Assembly (NCBI RefSeq): GCF_900094565.1
Contig: NZ_FMAF01000036.1
Coordinates: 1 to 51,810 of the forward strand
Length of the DNA: 51,810 nt
Origin: Martinezella lusitana
GTDB lineage: Bacteria; Pseudomonadota; Alphaproteobacteria; Rhizobiales; Rhizobiaceae
Reading direction: 5' to 3'
The notes below the pieces were generated by a model. It worked only from the letters and a program-made list of their open reading frames with translations, was not told where the DNA came from and did not search any database. Position 1 is the stretch's first letter. Each line of letters starts with the position of its first letter. This document shows positions 34,229 through 43,567 of the stretch, piece after piece. Made by a program: the position numbers and the translations under genes.

Positions 34229-36418
34229 CTACCACCGATACTTCAGCGATGCCGTGATGTTGCGGCCCTGACCCAAATAGCAATAGCCGCTGTCGCAGAT
34301 CGTCAGGCGCCGGTTGGCGATGTTGCGGACGTCGAGGGATGCCGTCAGGCCTTTGTATTTCTTGTCGGCAGCCCCGAAGTCGTAGGAAAGGGCCGCGTCC
34401 AGGTAGAAGCTCGCGTCGTTCTTGGAGGTGTTGGCGGTGCTGGTATAGGTCTCGCCGGTGTAGCGAATGCCGGCGCCGGCTGTCAGGCCGTTGGCGACGG
34501 AATCCTCCTGGAAGGTATAATTCGTCCATAGGCTGGCGATATGCTTCGGTGTGATCGAAGGCGAATTGCCGACGTCGTCACCACCGGTGATTTCCGAGTG
34601 ATTGTAGCTGTAGGCGGCAATCACATCCAGGCCGTCGGCAACTGTCGCCTTGGCCTCCAGTTCGATGCCCTTGTTGGTGACCTCACCCAGCGAGGCATAG
34701 ACGAGCGTCAGGGGATTGACCAGGACGGGCTTGTTCGTCTCGACGAGATGATAGGCTACGGCGGACAAGAGAATATCGGTACCCGGCGGCTGGTACTTCA
34801 CACCCAGCTCATACTGCTTCCCCTTCGTGGGATCCAGAATGCTGCCGGATGCCGATCGCTGGGTCACGGGATCGAAGGAGGTCGAATAGCTGGTGAAAGG
34901 CGCTATACCGTTGTCAAAAAGATAGAGTGCGCCGGCCTGGACGGAGAACGCCTTGTTGTTGATGTTTTCGGACGTGCTCGTCCCGGAGGAAACAAAGGTC
35001 GTGTCGCTGGATTGATCGACCCACGTCTGCCGTCCACCAAGCGTGAAGCGCCACTTGTCTAGCTCGATCTGGTCGAGAGCATAGGCTCCCACCTGCCGCA
35101 TGCTGGCGCTGACCCGGCTATAATTATAGTCCGGCGTCGGGCCGGAAACGCCGTAAGTCGGGTTGGAGATGTCGAAATCATAAGCGGCGCTGGTCGTCGC
35201 ATCGAAGCCGTAGCCGAAGGACGAATTCACATTGGTGTAGTCCAGGCCGAACAGCATGGTATGCGAGGCTGGCCCCGTGTCGAACTTGGATTCGAGCTGG
35301 TTGTCGACCTGGAAGACGTTCATCGCGTCCCGGATCGCGGTCGCGCGGCGATGGGCGACGGTGCCGGTCCAGTTGTAGGTGCTGAGATAGCGCGCCCTCA
35401 GATCCATATGAGAGAAGCGAAGATTCTGGCGGAAGGTGAAGCCGCCGTCGAACTCGTGCTCGAACTGGTAGCCCACCTGCTGTTGGCGGGTCTTTTGGTA
35501 GTCATAGTCGGGATCGCTGTCGCGCAAATTGAGAATATTGCCGTCAGGACCGACCATGGCACCGACATTGGCATCCGTCTCGTCCGCCTGCGCCGAGCCA
35601 TAGACCGTAAATTTAGTCGAATCGTCCGGCTTCCAGGTAAAGGACGGCTGTATCAGATAGCGATCGTCGGCAATATCGAAATTGGTGTCACCCTTTCGCG
35701 CCAGGCCAACGATCCGGTACAACATCGTATCGTCATCCTGGGTGACCGGGCCGCCGAAATCGAACATGGTCTGGGCGCGATCCGATGTTCCGTAGACGAC
35801 CCCGACTTCCCTGATCGTCTCTTCCGTCGGCAGTTTCGAGATCTTGTTGACGATGCCGCCCGGCGAGCCCGCACCATAGAGCACGGATACCGGTCCCTTG
35901 ATCACTTCGACCCGATCCAGCGCATAGGGATCGGTGCGGAACATTCCATAATTCATAAAGGGTTGCCGCAGGCCATCGCGGAAATCGCCCGTTGTCGTGA
36001 TGTTGTTGCCGCGGATGAAGATCTGATCGAAGCGGGGATCGAAGCCGTTCATACCGGTCTGGACGCCGGCGGAATAGCGCACCGCCTCGATGATGCTCTG
36101 CGCACCCCGCTCCTCGATCTCCTTCTTGGTGACCACCGAAACGGCGCGTGGCGTCTCAACCAGCGGCGTATCGATCTTCGTGGCACCGCGGCTTTTCTTG
36201 GCAGCGACTGTCTTATCGTCACTTGTGCCGCTCGACTGGCCGCTGACGACGATCGGAGCGAGCTGTGTCGCGCCGCCCGCATTCTCACTGGCTGCAGAAT
36301 CCTGCCCAAAGGCATTGCCGCTCAGCGCAAACAAGGTGACCAGTGCAGTGGCAGCGCGCCCCAATCGAAATGAATTTCTTCCCAAATAATTGATATTATT
36401 ACAGAATATCTGTCCCAT
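34229..36418 (-). CDS. TonB-dependent ferric siderophore receptor (FhuA/FoxA-like)
   Basis: The 729-residue outer-membrane receptor has a signal peptide (to about residue 39, ending NAFG-Q), then QLAPIVVSGQSSG as the TonB-box region, and a plug with TPLVETPRAVSVVTKKEIEE, IFIRGNNITTTGDFRDGLRQ and VEVIKGPVSVLYGAGSPGGI. The beta-barrel ends in LGQGRNITASLKYRW with a terminal aromatic. The pattern is that of ferric hydroxamate receptors. It should take up the ferric siderophore made here. It is convergent with fhuB and divergent from the esterase, and an IRO box lies 77-91 bases upstream. Confidence 0.9.
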   Translation of the reverse strand: MGQIFCNNINYLGRNSFRLGRAATALVTLFALSGNAFGQDSAASENAGGATQLAPIVVSGQSSGTSDDKTVAAKKSRGATKIDTPLVETPRAVSVVTKKEIEERGAQSIIEAVRYSAGVQTGMNGFDPRFDQIFIRGNNITTTGDFRDGLRQPFMNYGMFRTDPYALDRVEVIKGPVSVLYGAGSPGGIVNKISKLPTEETIREVGVVYGTSDRAQTMFDFGGPVTQDDDTMLYRIVGLARKGDTNFDIADDRYLIQPSFTWKPDDSTKFTVYGSAQADETDANVGAMVGPDGNILNLRDSDPDYDYQKTRQQQVGYQFEHEFDGGFTFRQNLRFSHMDLRARYLSTYNWTGTVAHRRATAIRDAMNVFQVDNQLESKFDTGPASHTMLFGLDYTNVNSSFGYGFDATTSAAYDFDISNPTYGVSGPTPDYNYSRVSASMRQVGAYALDQIELDKWRFTLGGRQTWVDQSSDTTFVSSGTSTSENINNKAFSVQAGALYLFDNGIAPFTSYSTSFDPVTQRSASGSILDPTKGKQYELGVKYQPPGTDILLSAVAYHLVETNKPVLVNPLTLVYASLGEVTNKGIELEAKATVADGLDVIAAYSYNHSEITGGDDVGNSPSITPKHIASLWTNYTFQEDSVANGLTAGAGIRYTGETYTSTANTSKNDASFYLDAALSYDFGAADKKYKGLTASLDVRNIANRRLTICDSGYCYLGQGRNITASLKYRW

Positions 36419-36494
36419 GTTCCCTTTTCGCCTGCCCTTTCCTGTAAAAGATGGCGCAAATTAGATTGCAGGCGCTGTGGTCGTCAAGAATACA

Positions 36495-36509
36495 TGACTT
36501 TAATAGTCA
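36495..36509 (-). promoter_or_regulatory. IRO-type iron box of the TonB receptor gene
   Basis: TGACTTTAATAGTCA is a TGA-N9-TCA box inside a perfect palindrome, ATGACT-N5-AGTCAT. It sits upstream of the receptor start at 36418. RirA-type iron repression is inferred. Confidence 0.7.
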
Positions 36510-36625
36510 TCTTTTTTGTCGATATGGGATCTTTGACGCACCAAAGTTGCCTCCAAGGGAGGGACACCGTAAAATTACGAGGTTGAAGCTCCTGATCCGC
36601 TTGGCAAATTTCGCTTCTCATAATA

Positions 36626-36640
36626 TGAGGAATTCTATCA
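36626..36640 (+). promoter_or_regulatory. IRO-type iron box of the esterase gene
   Basis: TGAGGAATTCTATCA is a TGA-N9-TCA box within the longer palindrome AATATGA-N9-TCATATT (36622-36644). It lies about 60 bases before the esterase start at 36701. Confidence 0.7.
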
Positions 36641-36700
36641 TATTTTTAAAGCGCAGCCTCTTTCGCGCCGCACCCGCCCTTTCGATCGCCCAGAGAGACC

Positions 36701-37603
36701 ATGCCTCACCCGTCACCACTCAACGCAGCGGTTCCGCTGACGCCTGTTACATTTGCCGGGGCAACATTTGCCGATATCACCTTCGAAAACGCCGATCAGC
36801 CGCACAGGATCTTTCTCTATCGACCCGATAAATCGCCCCCGCCAGAAGGGTGGCCGGTTCTTTATCTGACGGACGGGAATGCCTGCTTTGCAACCGCCGT
36901 CGACGCGCTCAAAGTGCAGGCCGCTTATCCGAACGGAACCAATATCTGTGAAGGCGTTATCGTCGCTATCGGCTATCCATCCGACGAACCCTACGATCCG
37001 CTGAGGCGCTCCTGGGATTTGAGCCCGCCACCTGGGCGGACCTATCCGCCATTTTTCCCTGGCGGGCCGGATGTCAGGACAGGCGGAGGAGAACGGTTCC
37101 TGAAGCTGATCGAAAACGAACTGAAGCCCTGGGTGGAAGGCCATGTTCCGGTCGATCGGTCGCGCCAGGCGCTTTTCGGCCACTCGTTCGGCGGTTTGTT
37201 CGCACTTTATGCGTTGTTTTCGAAACCAGACGCCTTCAGCCGCTGGATTGCGGCGAGCCCGGCGATCTTCTGGGAAGATGCAGCGATCCTTGCGACTGAA
37301 AGAGCGCTCCTGGACAATCTTGAGGCTCCCCTCGATATCGAGCTGCACCTTTCGTCCGGCGAATATGAAGGCGAGAAGCTCGCGCCTTTCCACAAGGGCA
37401 CGCCCGATGAGCACAAAAGGCAGGAACGCGCCAAGGAAACACGCACGATCGAACTCGCCCGTGACATGGCGCAGCGATGGTCAACATCGGCGTCGTTCGC
37501 AGGAACTGCGATATTCGAGGAATATCCCGGCGAGAACCATATGTCCGTTCTTCCGGTCGCCTTGAACAGGGCCGTTCAGATTGCGTTCCGCAGGCCGAAA
37601 TAG
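36701..37603 (+). CDS. Siderophore esterase, IroE/Fes-like alpha/beta hydrolase
   Basis: The 300-residue hydrolase of the esterase-D/Fes group has the nucleophile motif LFGHSFGGLFALYALF (serine 162), WIAASPAIFWED after it, and the late histidine in GENHMSVLP (H280). VLYLTDGNACFATAVDAL and GVIVAIGYPSDEPYD are blocks shared with IroE and related siderophore hydrolases. It has no signal peptide, so it would act in the cytoplasm on the imported ferric siderophore. Its presence implies that the siderophore has ester bonds, as trilactone hydroxamates do. It is divergent from the receptor gene, with its own IRO box. Confidence 0.85.
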   Translation: MPHPSPLNAAVPLTPVTFAGATFADITFENADQPHRIFLYRPDKSPPPEGWPVLYLTDGNACFATAVDALKVQAAYPNGTNICEGVIVAIGYPSDEPYDPLRRSWDLSPPPGRTYPPFFPGGPDVRTGGGERFLKLIENELKPWVEGHVPVDRSRQALFGHSFGGLFALYALFSKPDAFSRWIAASPAIFWEDAAILATERALLDNLEAPLDIELHLSSGEYEGEKLAPFHKGTPDEHKRQERAKETRTIELARDMAQRWSTSASFAGTAIFEEYPGENHMSVLPVALNRAVQIAFRRPK

Positions 37604-37738
37604 AGCTCAAATTCACGCGTTTGCCTGCAACAGAAGTGGCGCGCGGGCGAGCCTTTGCGGTTCGCCTCGGCGCAAATTTGAACGAATGTCACGCCCAGCT
37701 GAATTTCATACCGTTATCCGGCACCTCAATTCCTGACG

Positions 37739-37754
37739 TTAATCCTTGGTTAAC
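37739..37754 (+). promoter_or_regulatory. CtrA-type site upstream of the cellulose operon
   Basis: TTAATCCTTGGTTAAC matches the full CtrA consensus TTAA-N7-TTAAC. It lies about 110 bases before bcsN in a 259-base spacer with no gene. Cell-cycle control of cellulose synthesis is inferred. Confidence 0.55.
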
Positions 37755-37862
37755 CATAATCCCGCTTATTCGTGCTATCAAATACAAGGACTTGATTCCC
37801 AGCTCCACCGCGCAATTTAGCGGATAATATTACACAGAAACACTTTGCCGTGACCCGACAAT

Positions 37863-38846
37863 ATGCACCTTCTTAAAACGATAGCGCTGATGACGTTAGC
37901 CGGCTTGACGGCGGGATGCACGACAACGGGTCACATCAGACAGTCGATCGGCGTCGAAACGGTCGACAATGACAAGGCGCTGGCCTTTCCGCCGCCCGGT
38001 GGTCCGGCGATCGTGAGTGTGGTCGAGCGCAGACATGCAAAGGATGTCGAGCAGACGATTTCGCTTTCGACGTCGTCTTCTGTCCCCGGCCAGAATTTCC
38101 TCAAGGTGCAGTTTCTCGGCCTGACGGGATCCAATCCAGGGCTCGGCAGCAGGCCGTACAACACGATCAGCGACCTCGCGATAGCCCGCGAGATGGCATC
38201 GGCCGTGCCCGGTGTACGGCTGGCACGCTCGGCAACCTTCGTGCAGAACAGCTACGGACCGTTCGGCTATGCTTCGGGCCAAAGCAGAAATGGCGACACC
38301 TGTCTCTATGCCTGGCAGCAGATCCCGGCAGGTTTTTCTCCGCCGCAGGAACAGCGCAATTTCGGTATGGTGCAGGTTAGGCTCAGGCTTTGCGACGCAC
38401 ACGCAACCGAGCGCCAGCTGCTGGGCACAGTCTATGGCTACACGATCGCCGGCCGTTTCGACGGCGCCGCCCTGAACCCGTTCGGAGCTCCGCGGGGTGC
38501 CGACGCCCTCTTGGGCAAGCCCGGCGAGCCGGTTTATCCCGACGCGGCCGCCTATCGCACTCCCCCGATCAGCATAGGCTACCAGACCGCTCCAGTGGCA
38601 GCGCGCCGCTTCGTTCCGCGCCGGCCGGTCGTCGTTCAGCCGCAGGCGGCCCCAGCGCTGCCGCCAATGATTGGTCCGCGCGTGCCGCTCCCCGATGGGC
38701 CGGGCGACACGCCGCAGACGGGAGCTGCAGGCAGCTCACCGGCGACCACGGCGCAGCATCCGCCCGCGGCCGCTGGAAGCAGCGTCATCGTGCCTTTACC
38801 GGACTGTAACGGAGATGCTGGCATATCTGAAGCTTGCCGCCGTTAA
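37863..38846 (+). CDS. bcsN: Cellulose biosynthesis lipoprotein BcsN
   Basis: The 327-residue protein starts with a lipoprotein signal (MTLAGLTAGC, cysteine 19). The central domain includes VSVVERRHAKDVEQTISLST, SYGPFGYASG and CLYAWQQIP, and the C-terminal third is rich in proline and alanine. Its position directly before bcsA and these blocks are those of BcsN, found in rhizobial cellulose operons. Its molecular task is not established; an outer-membrane or periplasmic role in export is likely. The bcsA start follows after 57 bases. Confidence 0.85.
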   Translation: MHLLKTIALMTLAGLTAGCTTTGHIRQSIGVETVDNDKALAFPPPGGPAIVSVVERRHAKDVEQTISLSTSSSVPGQNFLKVQFLGLTGSNPGLGSRPYNTISDLAIAREMASAVPGVRLARSATFVQNSYGPFGYASGQSRNGDTCLYAWQQIPAGFSPPQEQRNFGMVQVRLRLCDAHATERQLLGTVYGYTIAGRFDGAALNPFGAPRGADALLGKPGEPVYPDAAAYRTPPISIGYQTAPVAARRFVPRRPVVVQPQAAPALPPMIGPRVPLPDGPGDTPQTGAAGSSPATTAQHPPAAAGSSVIVPLPDCNGDAGISEACRR

Positions 38847-38903
38847 GCGGGACGACGTCGGGGCGCCAGGATGGCGCCTGGCAATACCCTTGAAGGAAGA
38901 TCG

Positions 38904-41093
38904 ATGCAGACAGCAAGCAGCATCTTGATATGGGCCGTGATCGCGCTGTGCGGGGTGGTGCTTATAACGTTGCCGGTCAACCTTCAAACGCAGCTGATCG
39001 CCAGCACCGTTGTCGTCACGATGATGGCGATCATCAAGATTCTCAAGCGTCAGGGCACCTGGCGGCTTGTCGCGCTCGCCTTCGGCACGGCAATCGTGCT
39101 GCGCTATGTGTATTGGCGGACGACGAGCACGCTGCCGCCCGTCAACCAGCTTGAAAACTTCATCCCGGGGCTGCTGCTCTATCTCGCCGAAATGTATAAC
39201 GTGGCGATGCTGATGCTCAGCCTCTTCATCGTCGCCACACCCCTGCCCCCGCGCACGGCCCGTGCCTTGAAGACGCAAAATTTTCCATCCGTCGACGTCT
39301 TCGTGCCGTCCTACAACGAGGACACCAATCTTCTCGCCAACACGCTCGCCTCCGCCAAGGCGATGGACTACCCAGCCGATAAGCTCCGAGTCTGGCTGCT
39401 TGACGACGGCGGCACGGCACAGAAGCGAAATTCCACCAAGGTACTTGAATCCCAGGCTGCCATTGCTCGCCATGACGAGCTCAAACAGCTATGTGTGGAG
39501 CTCGACGTCGAATATCTGACGCGCGAGCGCAACGAACACGCCAAGGCCGGCAACCTCAACAATGGACTCGAACATTCCGATGGCGACCTGATCGCCGTCT
39601 TCGATGCCGATCACGCGCCCGCGCGCGATTTCCTGCGCGAGACGGTCGGCTACTTTGAGGACGATCCGAAGCTCTTTCTCGTCCAGACTCCGCATTTCTT
39701 CATCAATCCCGACCCGCTGGAGCGCAATCTGCGCACCTTCGACAGCATGCCTAGTGAGAACGAGATGTTCTACGGCATCATTCAACGCGGTCTGGACAAG
39801 TGGAATGCAGCCTTCTTCTGCGGCTCGGCAGCCGTGCTCAGCCGCAAGGCACTGGAATCCCAAAACGGCTTCAGCGGCATCAGTATTACCGAAGACTGTG
39901 AAACCGCACTTGCGCTCCATGGCGCCGGCTGGAACAGCATCTATGTCGACAAGCCGCTGATCGCCGGGCTGCAGCCCGCCACGTTTGCGAGCTTCATCGG
40001 CCAGCGCAGCCGATGGGCGCAGGGCATGATGCAGATCCTGCGCTTCCGCTTCCCGCTGCTGAAGCGTGGTCTGACCCTGCCGCAGCGCCTGTGCTACATG
40101 TCCTCGACGCTGTTCTGGCTCTTCCCGTTTCCGCGCGTCGTTTTCCTGTTCGCGCCGCTTTTCTATCTGTTTTTCGATCTCGAGATATTCACGGCCTCAG
40201 GCAGCGAATTCCTTGCCTATACGCTTGCCTATATGCTCGTGAACCTGATGATGCAGAACTATCTCTATGGCTCCTTCCGCTGGCCGTGGATTTCCGAGCT
40301 CTACGAATATGTCCAGACGGTGCATCTGTTGCCCGCCGTCATCTCGGTCATGCTCAACCCCCGCAAGCCGACCTTCAAGGTCACGGCCAAGGACGAATCG
40401 ATCTCCGTCAGCCGTCTTTCCGAAATCAGCCGCCCATTCTTCGTCATCTTTGCCGTACAGGTCATTGCGCTGGCGGTGACCATATACCGTGTCTATGCCG
40501 AGCCCTATAAGGCTGATGTCACGCTCGTCGTCGGCGGCTGGAACGTAATCAACCTGATCCTCTCCGGTTGCGCACTGGGTGTCGTCTCCGAGCGTGGAGA
40601 GCGCGCCTCCTCGCGGCGCGTCAGGGTCGACCGCCGCAGCGAATTCGGCGTCGGCGACAAATGGAATTCCGCCTCTATCGAGGATGTGTCCGTTCACGGC
40701 GCCAGATTGAACGTCTTCAACAAGGACATGGGCCTGGTGAAGATCGGTTCCGAAGCCATCGTCCGCTTCCAGCCCTATAGCGGCACCGAGATGGTGACGC
40801 TGTCGGTCATCATCCGCAATATCGAGCAGATGGGAGATATCACGACCATCGGGTGCCAATATGTCCCGAAGGGTGCAGCCGATCACCGGCTGATCGCCGA
40901 TCTCGTCTTTGCCAACTCCGATCAGTGGACGAAATTTCAGCAGGCACGCCGCCGCAACCCTGGCATCATCCGCGGAACGGTCTGGTTCCTGGGGCTATCG
41001 CTCTACCAGACCAGCCGGGGCTTGCTCTATCTCTTCAAGGGAGTCGGGGCCGAAAAGGGGCAGCAACGGCAGGACGCGAAGGCGAAAGGCTGA
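38904..41093 (+). CDS. bcsA: Cellulose synthase catalytic subunit BcsA with PilZ domain
   Basis: The 729-residue inner-membrane GT2 synthase has LLDDGGTAQKRN, the metal-binding VFDADHAPARDF (near 233), ITEDCETALALHGAGW (catalytic TED) and the product-channel motif QRSRW (near 366). The C-terminal PilZ domain has RRVRVDRRSEFG (R-x3-R type) and DVSVHGARL, so c-di-GMP should activate it. It polymerises UDP-glucose to cellulose with BcsB. Start at ATG 38904, with AAGGAAGA upstream; 38871 is in frame but weaker. Coupled to bcsB (TGATG). Confidence 0.95.
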   Translation: MQTASSILIWAVIALCGVVLITLPVNLQTQLIASTVVVTMMAIIKILKRQGTWRLVALAFGTAIVLRYVYWRTTSTLPPVNQLENFIPGLLLYLAEMYNVAMLMLSLFIVATPLPPRTARALKTQNFPSVDVFVPSYNEDTNLLANTLASAKAMDYPADKLRVWLLDDGGTAQKRNSTKVLESQAAIARHDELKQLCVELDVEYLTRERNEHAKAGNLNNGLEHSDGDLIAVFDADHAPARDFLRETVGYFEDDPKLFLVQTPHFFINPDPLERNLRTFDSMPSENEMFYGIIQRGLDKWNAAFFCGSAAVLSRKALESQNGFSGISITEDCETALALHGAGWNSIYVDKPLIAGLQPATFASFIGQRSRWAQGMMQILRFRFPLLKRGLTLPQRLCYMSSTLFWLFPFPRVVFLFAPLFYLFFDLEIFTASGSEFLAYTLAYMLVNLMMQNYLYGSFRWPWISELYEYVQTVHLLPAVISVMLNPRKPTFKVTAKDESISVSRLSEISRPFFVIFAVQVIALAVTIYRVYAEPYKADVTLVVGGWNVINLILSGCALGVVSERGERASSRRVRVDRRSEFGVGDKWNSASIEDVSVHGARLNVFNKDMGLVKIGSEAIVRFQPYSGTEMVTLSVIIRNIEQMGDITTIGCQYVPKGAADHRLIADLVFANSDQWTKFQQARRRNPGIIRGTVWFLGLSLYQTSRGLLYLFKGVGAEKGQQRQDAKAKG

Positions 41094-43567
41094 TGAGACG
41101 CATCCTTCCAGCACTGATCTTCCTCATCACCGCCGCCGTCGCGCAGGCGCAAACGACGCCCTTCGATATGTCGGGTGAACGGCCGAAAGGCGAGCCGCCG
41201 GCCACACCGCAGATTTTCACGCCACAGCCGGCAACGCCGCAGACCGAGGCACCCAAGGCGGTGGCTCCGCTGGTAATTGCTCCCCAGATGACTGCTCCAC
41301 AAGCGATAGTGCCGCCGGCAGCTACGCCGCAGGTTGTCGCGCCGCATATGACGACGCCCGCCGTCCCTGCTCAAGTGACACCGCAGGCGGCACCGGTTGT
41401 GAAACAGGCGGCACCGGCAACACCTGCGTTTCGGCGTTACGTCGTCCCCTTCGCGAAATTTCGGCTGGAAGGCGAGAACGATCGCAGATCCTGGTCGATC
41501 TATCTGACGCCCGAACAGGCGGCGGCACCGGCGAAATTCAATTTCGCCTATCAAAACGCGGTCGTCGTCGCTCCTGAAGCATCGCAACTCACCGTCCTTC
41601 TCAACGACCGGGTAGTTCACCAGCAGCAGATCGGTTCGCCCGATAGTGTTTCGGATGTCAGCTTCGACATTCCGCGAGGGCTCTTGCAGCCGGGCGCCAA
41701 TTTGCTGACGTTCGAGGCGACACAACGCCATCGCACCGACTGCGACATACAATCGACCTATGAACTTTGGTCCGATGTCGATCCGGAAAAAACCTATCTG
41801 AGCTTCACCGGCCGCGAGGCTGAGAAACTGTCGACCACCGATGCAATCCGCGCGATCGGCGTCGATGGTGCCGGGAAAACCCAATACAATATCGTGGTGC
41901 CGGCGCTGGCTCAACCCGGTACCACCAAGCCGCTGCTGCGGCTTGCGCAAGGCCTGTCGCTCCTCAGCGGCATGCCGAATGAGACATTCTCCTTTGGCAC
42001 GGATGGAGTACCGGCGGCGGGACCGGGCAAAATGACGGTTGTCGTCGGCACACCCGCAGAACTGCAGCCGGTCTTCGCCGCACCTTCCTCGGCACAGAGC
42101 GGCGCGCTGGCGACATTCGCGACCGATCCGCGCAGCGGCCAGCAGCTTCTGCTCATCAGCGGCCCATCCTGGCAGGCGATCTCCGCCGCGATCGATATGG
42201 TCGTTTCACCGACCGACAGGGACCCTGGCACCCGTCGCGATCTGCTGGTTACGCAGCGATGGACGGCGCCGGATGCCCCTCTGATCTACTCCGGCACCAG
42301 CCTTTCCTTCGAGCAACTGGGCGTGAAGACGACGGAATTCTCCGGGCGTCGCTTCCACACCAGCTTCAACGTGGCGATCCCCTCGGACTTCTATGCGAAT
42401 GCCTATGGGGAAGCGACCATCCTGCTGGACGCCGCCTATGCAAAGGACGTGCGCCCCGGCAGCCATATCGACGTTTACGTCAATGGCAGCATTGCCACGA
42501 CGAAACCGATTACTGCCAGCGGCGGTGGCATCTTCCGGCAATTGCCCATCCGCATCACCATGCGCCATTTCAAGCCGGGCCTGAATACATTGACGCTCGA
42601 GGCCATGTTGATGACCGACGAGGATACCGTCTGCGCGCCCGCCGCCACGTCCAGCACGACACCGCGCTTTGCGCTGTTCGACACAAGCCAGTTCCGCATG
42701 CCGGATTTTGCAAGGGTCGCACAGCGCCCCAACCTGGCGGCGTTTGCAGGAACCGGCTATCCCTATAATCGCGACACCGAGCCGACCACCCTCTTCATCG
42801 ATCGGGCCGATGCCGATACGCTGTCGGCGAGCGCAACCCTGCTCGGACAGATGGCGATCGTTGCGGGACACCCGGTCGCCGTGGAGCCGACTACCTCGCC
42901 GAACACGATCAGCGGCCGCAACGCGATCTTCATCGGTTCGATCTCTCAACTGCCGTCGACGATCCTTTCGCAAATGAATATCGCGGCGACGAGCCAGGTG
43001 GCTTGGCGCCCACCCACTCCAGGGCAAGCCGGCACGCAGGACGCCTCCGTCACGATCGCGGATTGGCGCTCCCGCATCAGCGGCGGTCTGCTGCAGGGTC
43101 AATTCGACCGCTTCCAGCAATGGATGCATCGCAACTTCGATATCTCGCTCAGTTCGCTACGCTTCATGCCGAGTTCGGAGCAGGTGTTTACGCCGTCGAA
43201 TGCCAATACGTTCCTGATCGCCCAGGAAGCCAACTCGACCAACGACGCCACCTGGACCGTGATCACAGCACCGAGCGCTGGAGATCTGCGGGCAGGCGTG
43301 GAGGCCATGACGTCGCAATTCGACTGGCCGCAAATCAGCGGTCGCATCACTGTCTATTCCGGCAAGACGGGAAAGATCGACACGGTACCTGTCAGCCGTT
43401 TCGATCTTGTCACGTCGCAGGCCTGGTCGCTGACCAATTATCGCTTGATCGCCGCCAACTGGCTTTCCAGCAATATCTTGTCCTACGCCTTCCTGCTCGT
43501 GATCGGTTCGCTGCTGCTCGGCGTCAGCACCGCAAGCATTCTCTCGAAGATCGGCAGGCGCGAATGA
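41093..43567 (+). CDS. bcsB: Cellulose synthase periplasmic subunit BcsB
   Basis: The 824-residue protein has a cleavable signal (to about residue 20), a low-complexity stretch rich in Pro, Ala and Gln (~25-110), and the BcsB periplasmic carbohydrate-binding and flavodoxin-like domains (FAKFRLEGENDRRSW, ATQRHRTDCDIQSTYELW, TEFSGRRFHTSFNVAIPSDF). It ends in one C-terminal membrane helix (SYAFLLVIGSLLLGVSTASI). It guides the nascent glucan through the periplasm and anchors BcsA. Its start overlaps the bcsA stop by one base, and its stop overlaps bcsZ by four. Confidence 0.93.
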   Translation: MRRILPALIFLITAAVAQAQTTPFDMSGERPKGEPPATPQIFTPQPATPQTEAPKAVAPLVIAPQMTAPQAIVPPAATPQVVAPHMTTPAVPAQVTPQAAPVVKQAAPATPAFRRYVVPFAKFRLEGENDRRSWSIYLTPEQAAAPAKFNFAYQNAVVVAPEASQLTVLLNDRVVHQQQIGSPDSVSDVSFDIPRGLLQPGANLLTFEATQRHRTDCDIQSTYELWSDVDPEKTYLSFTGREAEKLSTTDAIRAIGVDGAGKTQYNIVVPALAQPGTTKPLLRLAQGLSLLSGMPNETFSFGTDGVPAAGPGKMTVVVGTPAELQPVFAAPSSAQSGALATFATDPRSGQQLLLISGPSWQAISAAIDMVVSPTDRDPGTRRDLLVTQRWTAPDAPLIYSGTSLSFEQLGVKTTEFSGRRFHTSFNVAIPSDFYANAYGEATILLDAAYAKDVRPGSHIDVYVNGSIATTKPITASGGGIFRQLPIRITMRHFKPGLNTLTLEAMLMTDEDTVCAPAATSSTTPRFALFDTSQFRMPDFARVAQRPNLAAFAGTGYPYNRDTEPTTLFIDRADADTLSASATLLGQMAIVAGHPVAVEPTTSPNTISGRNAIFIGSISQLPSTILSQMNIAATSQVAWRPPTPGQAGTQDASVTIADWRSRISGGLLQGQFDRFQQWMHRNFDISLSSLRFMPSSEQVFTPSNANTFLIAQEANSTNDATWTVITAPSAGDLRAGVEAMTSQFDWPQISGRITVYSGKTGKIDTVPVSRFDLVTSQAWSLTNYRLIAANWLSSNILSYAFLLVIGSLLLGVSTASILSKIGRRE

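Larger units (their letters stand above)
36419..36700. promoter_or_regulatory. Divergent receptor/esterase control region
   Basis: This 282-base spacer holds two separate TGA-N9-TCA palindromes, one nearer the receptor and one nearer the esterase, described separately. No gene is seen. Confidence 0.6.
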
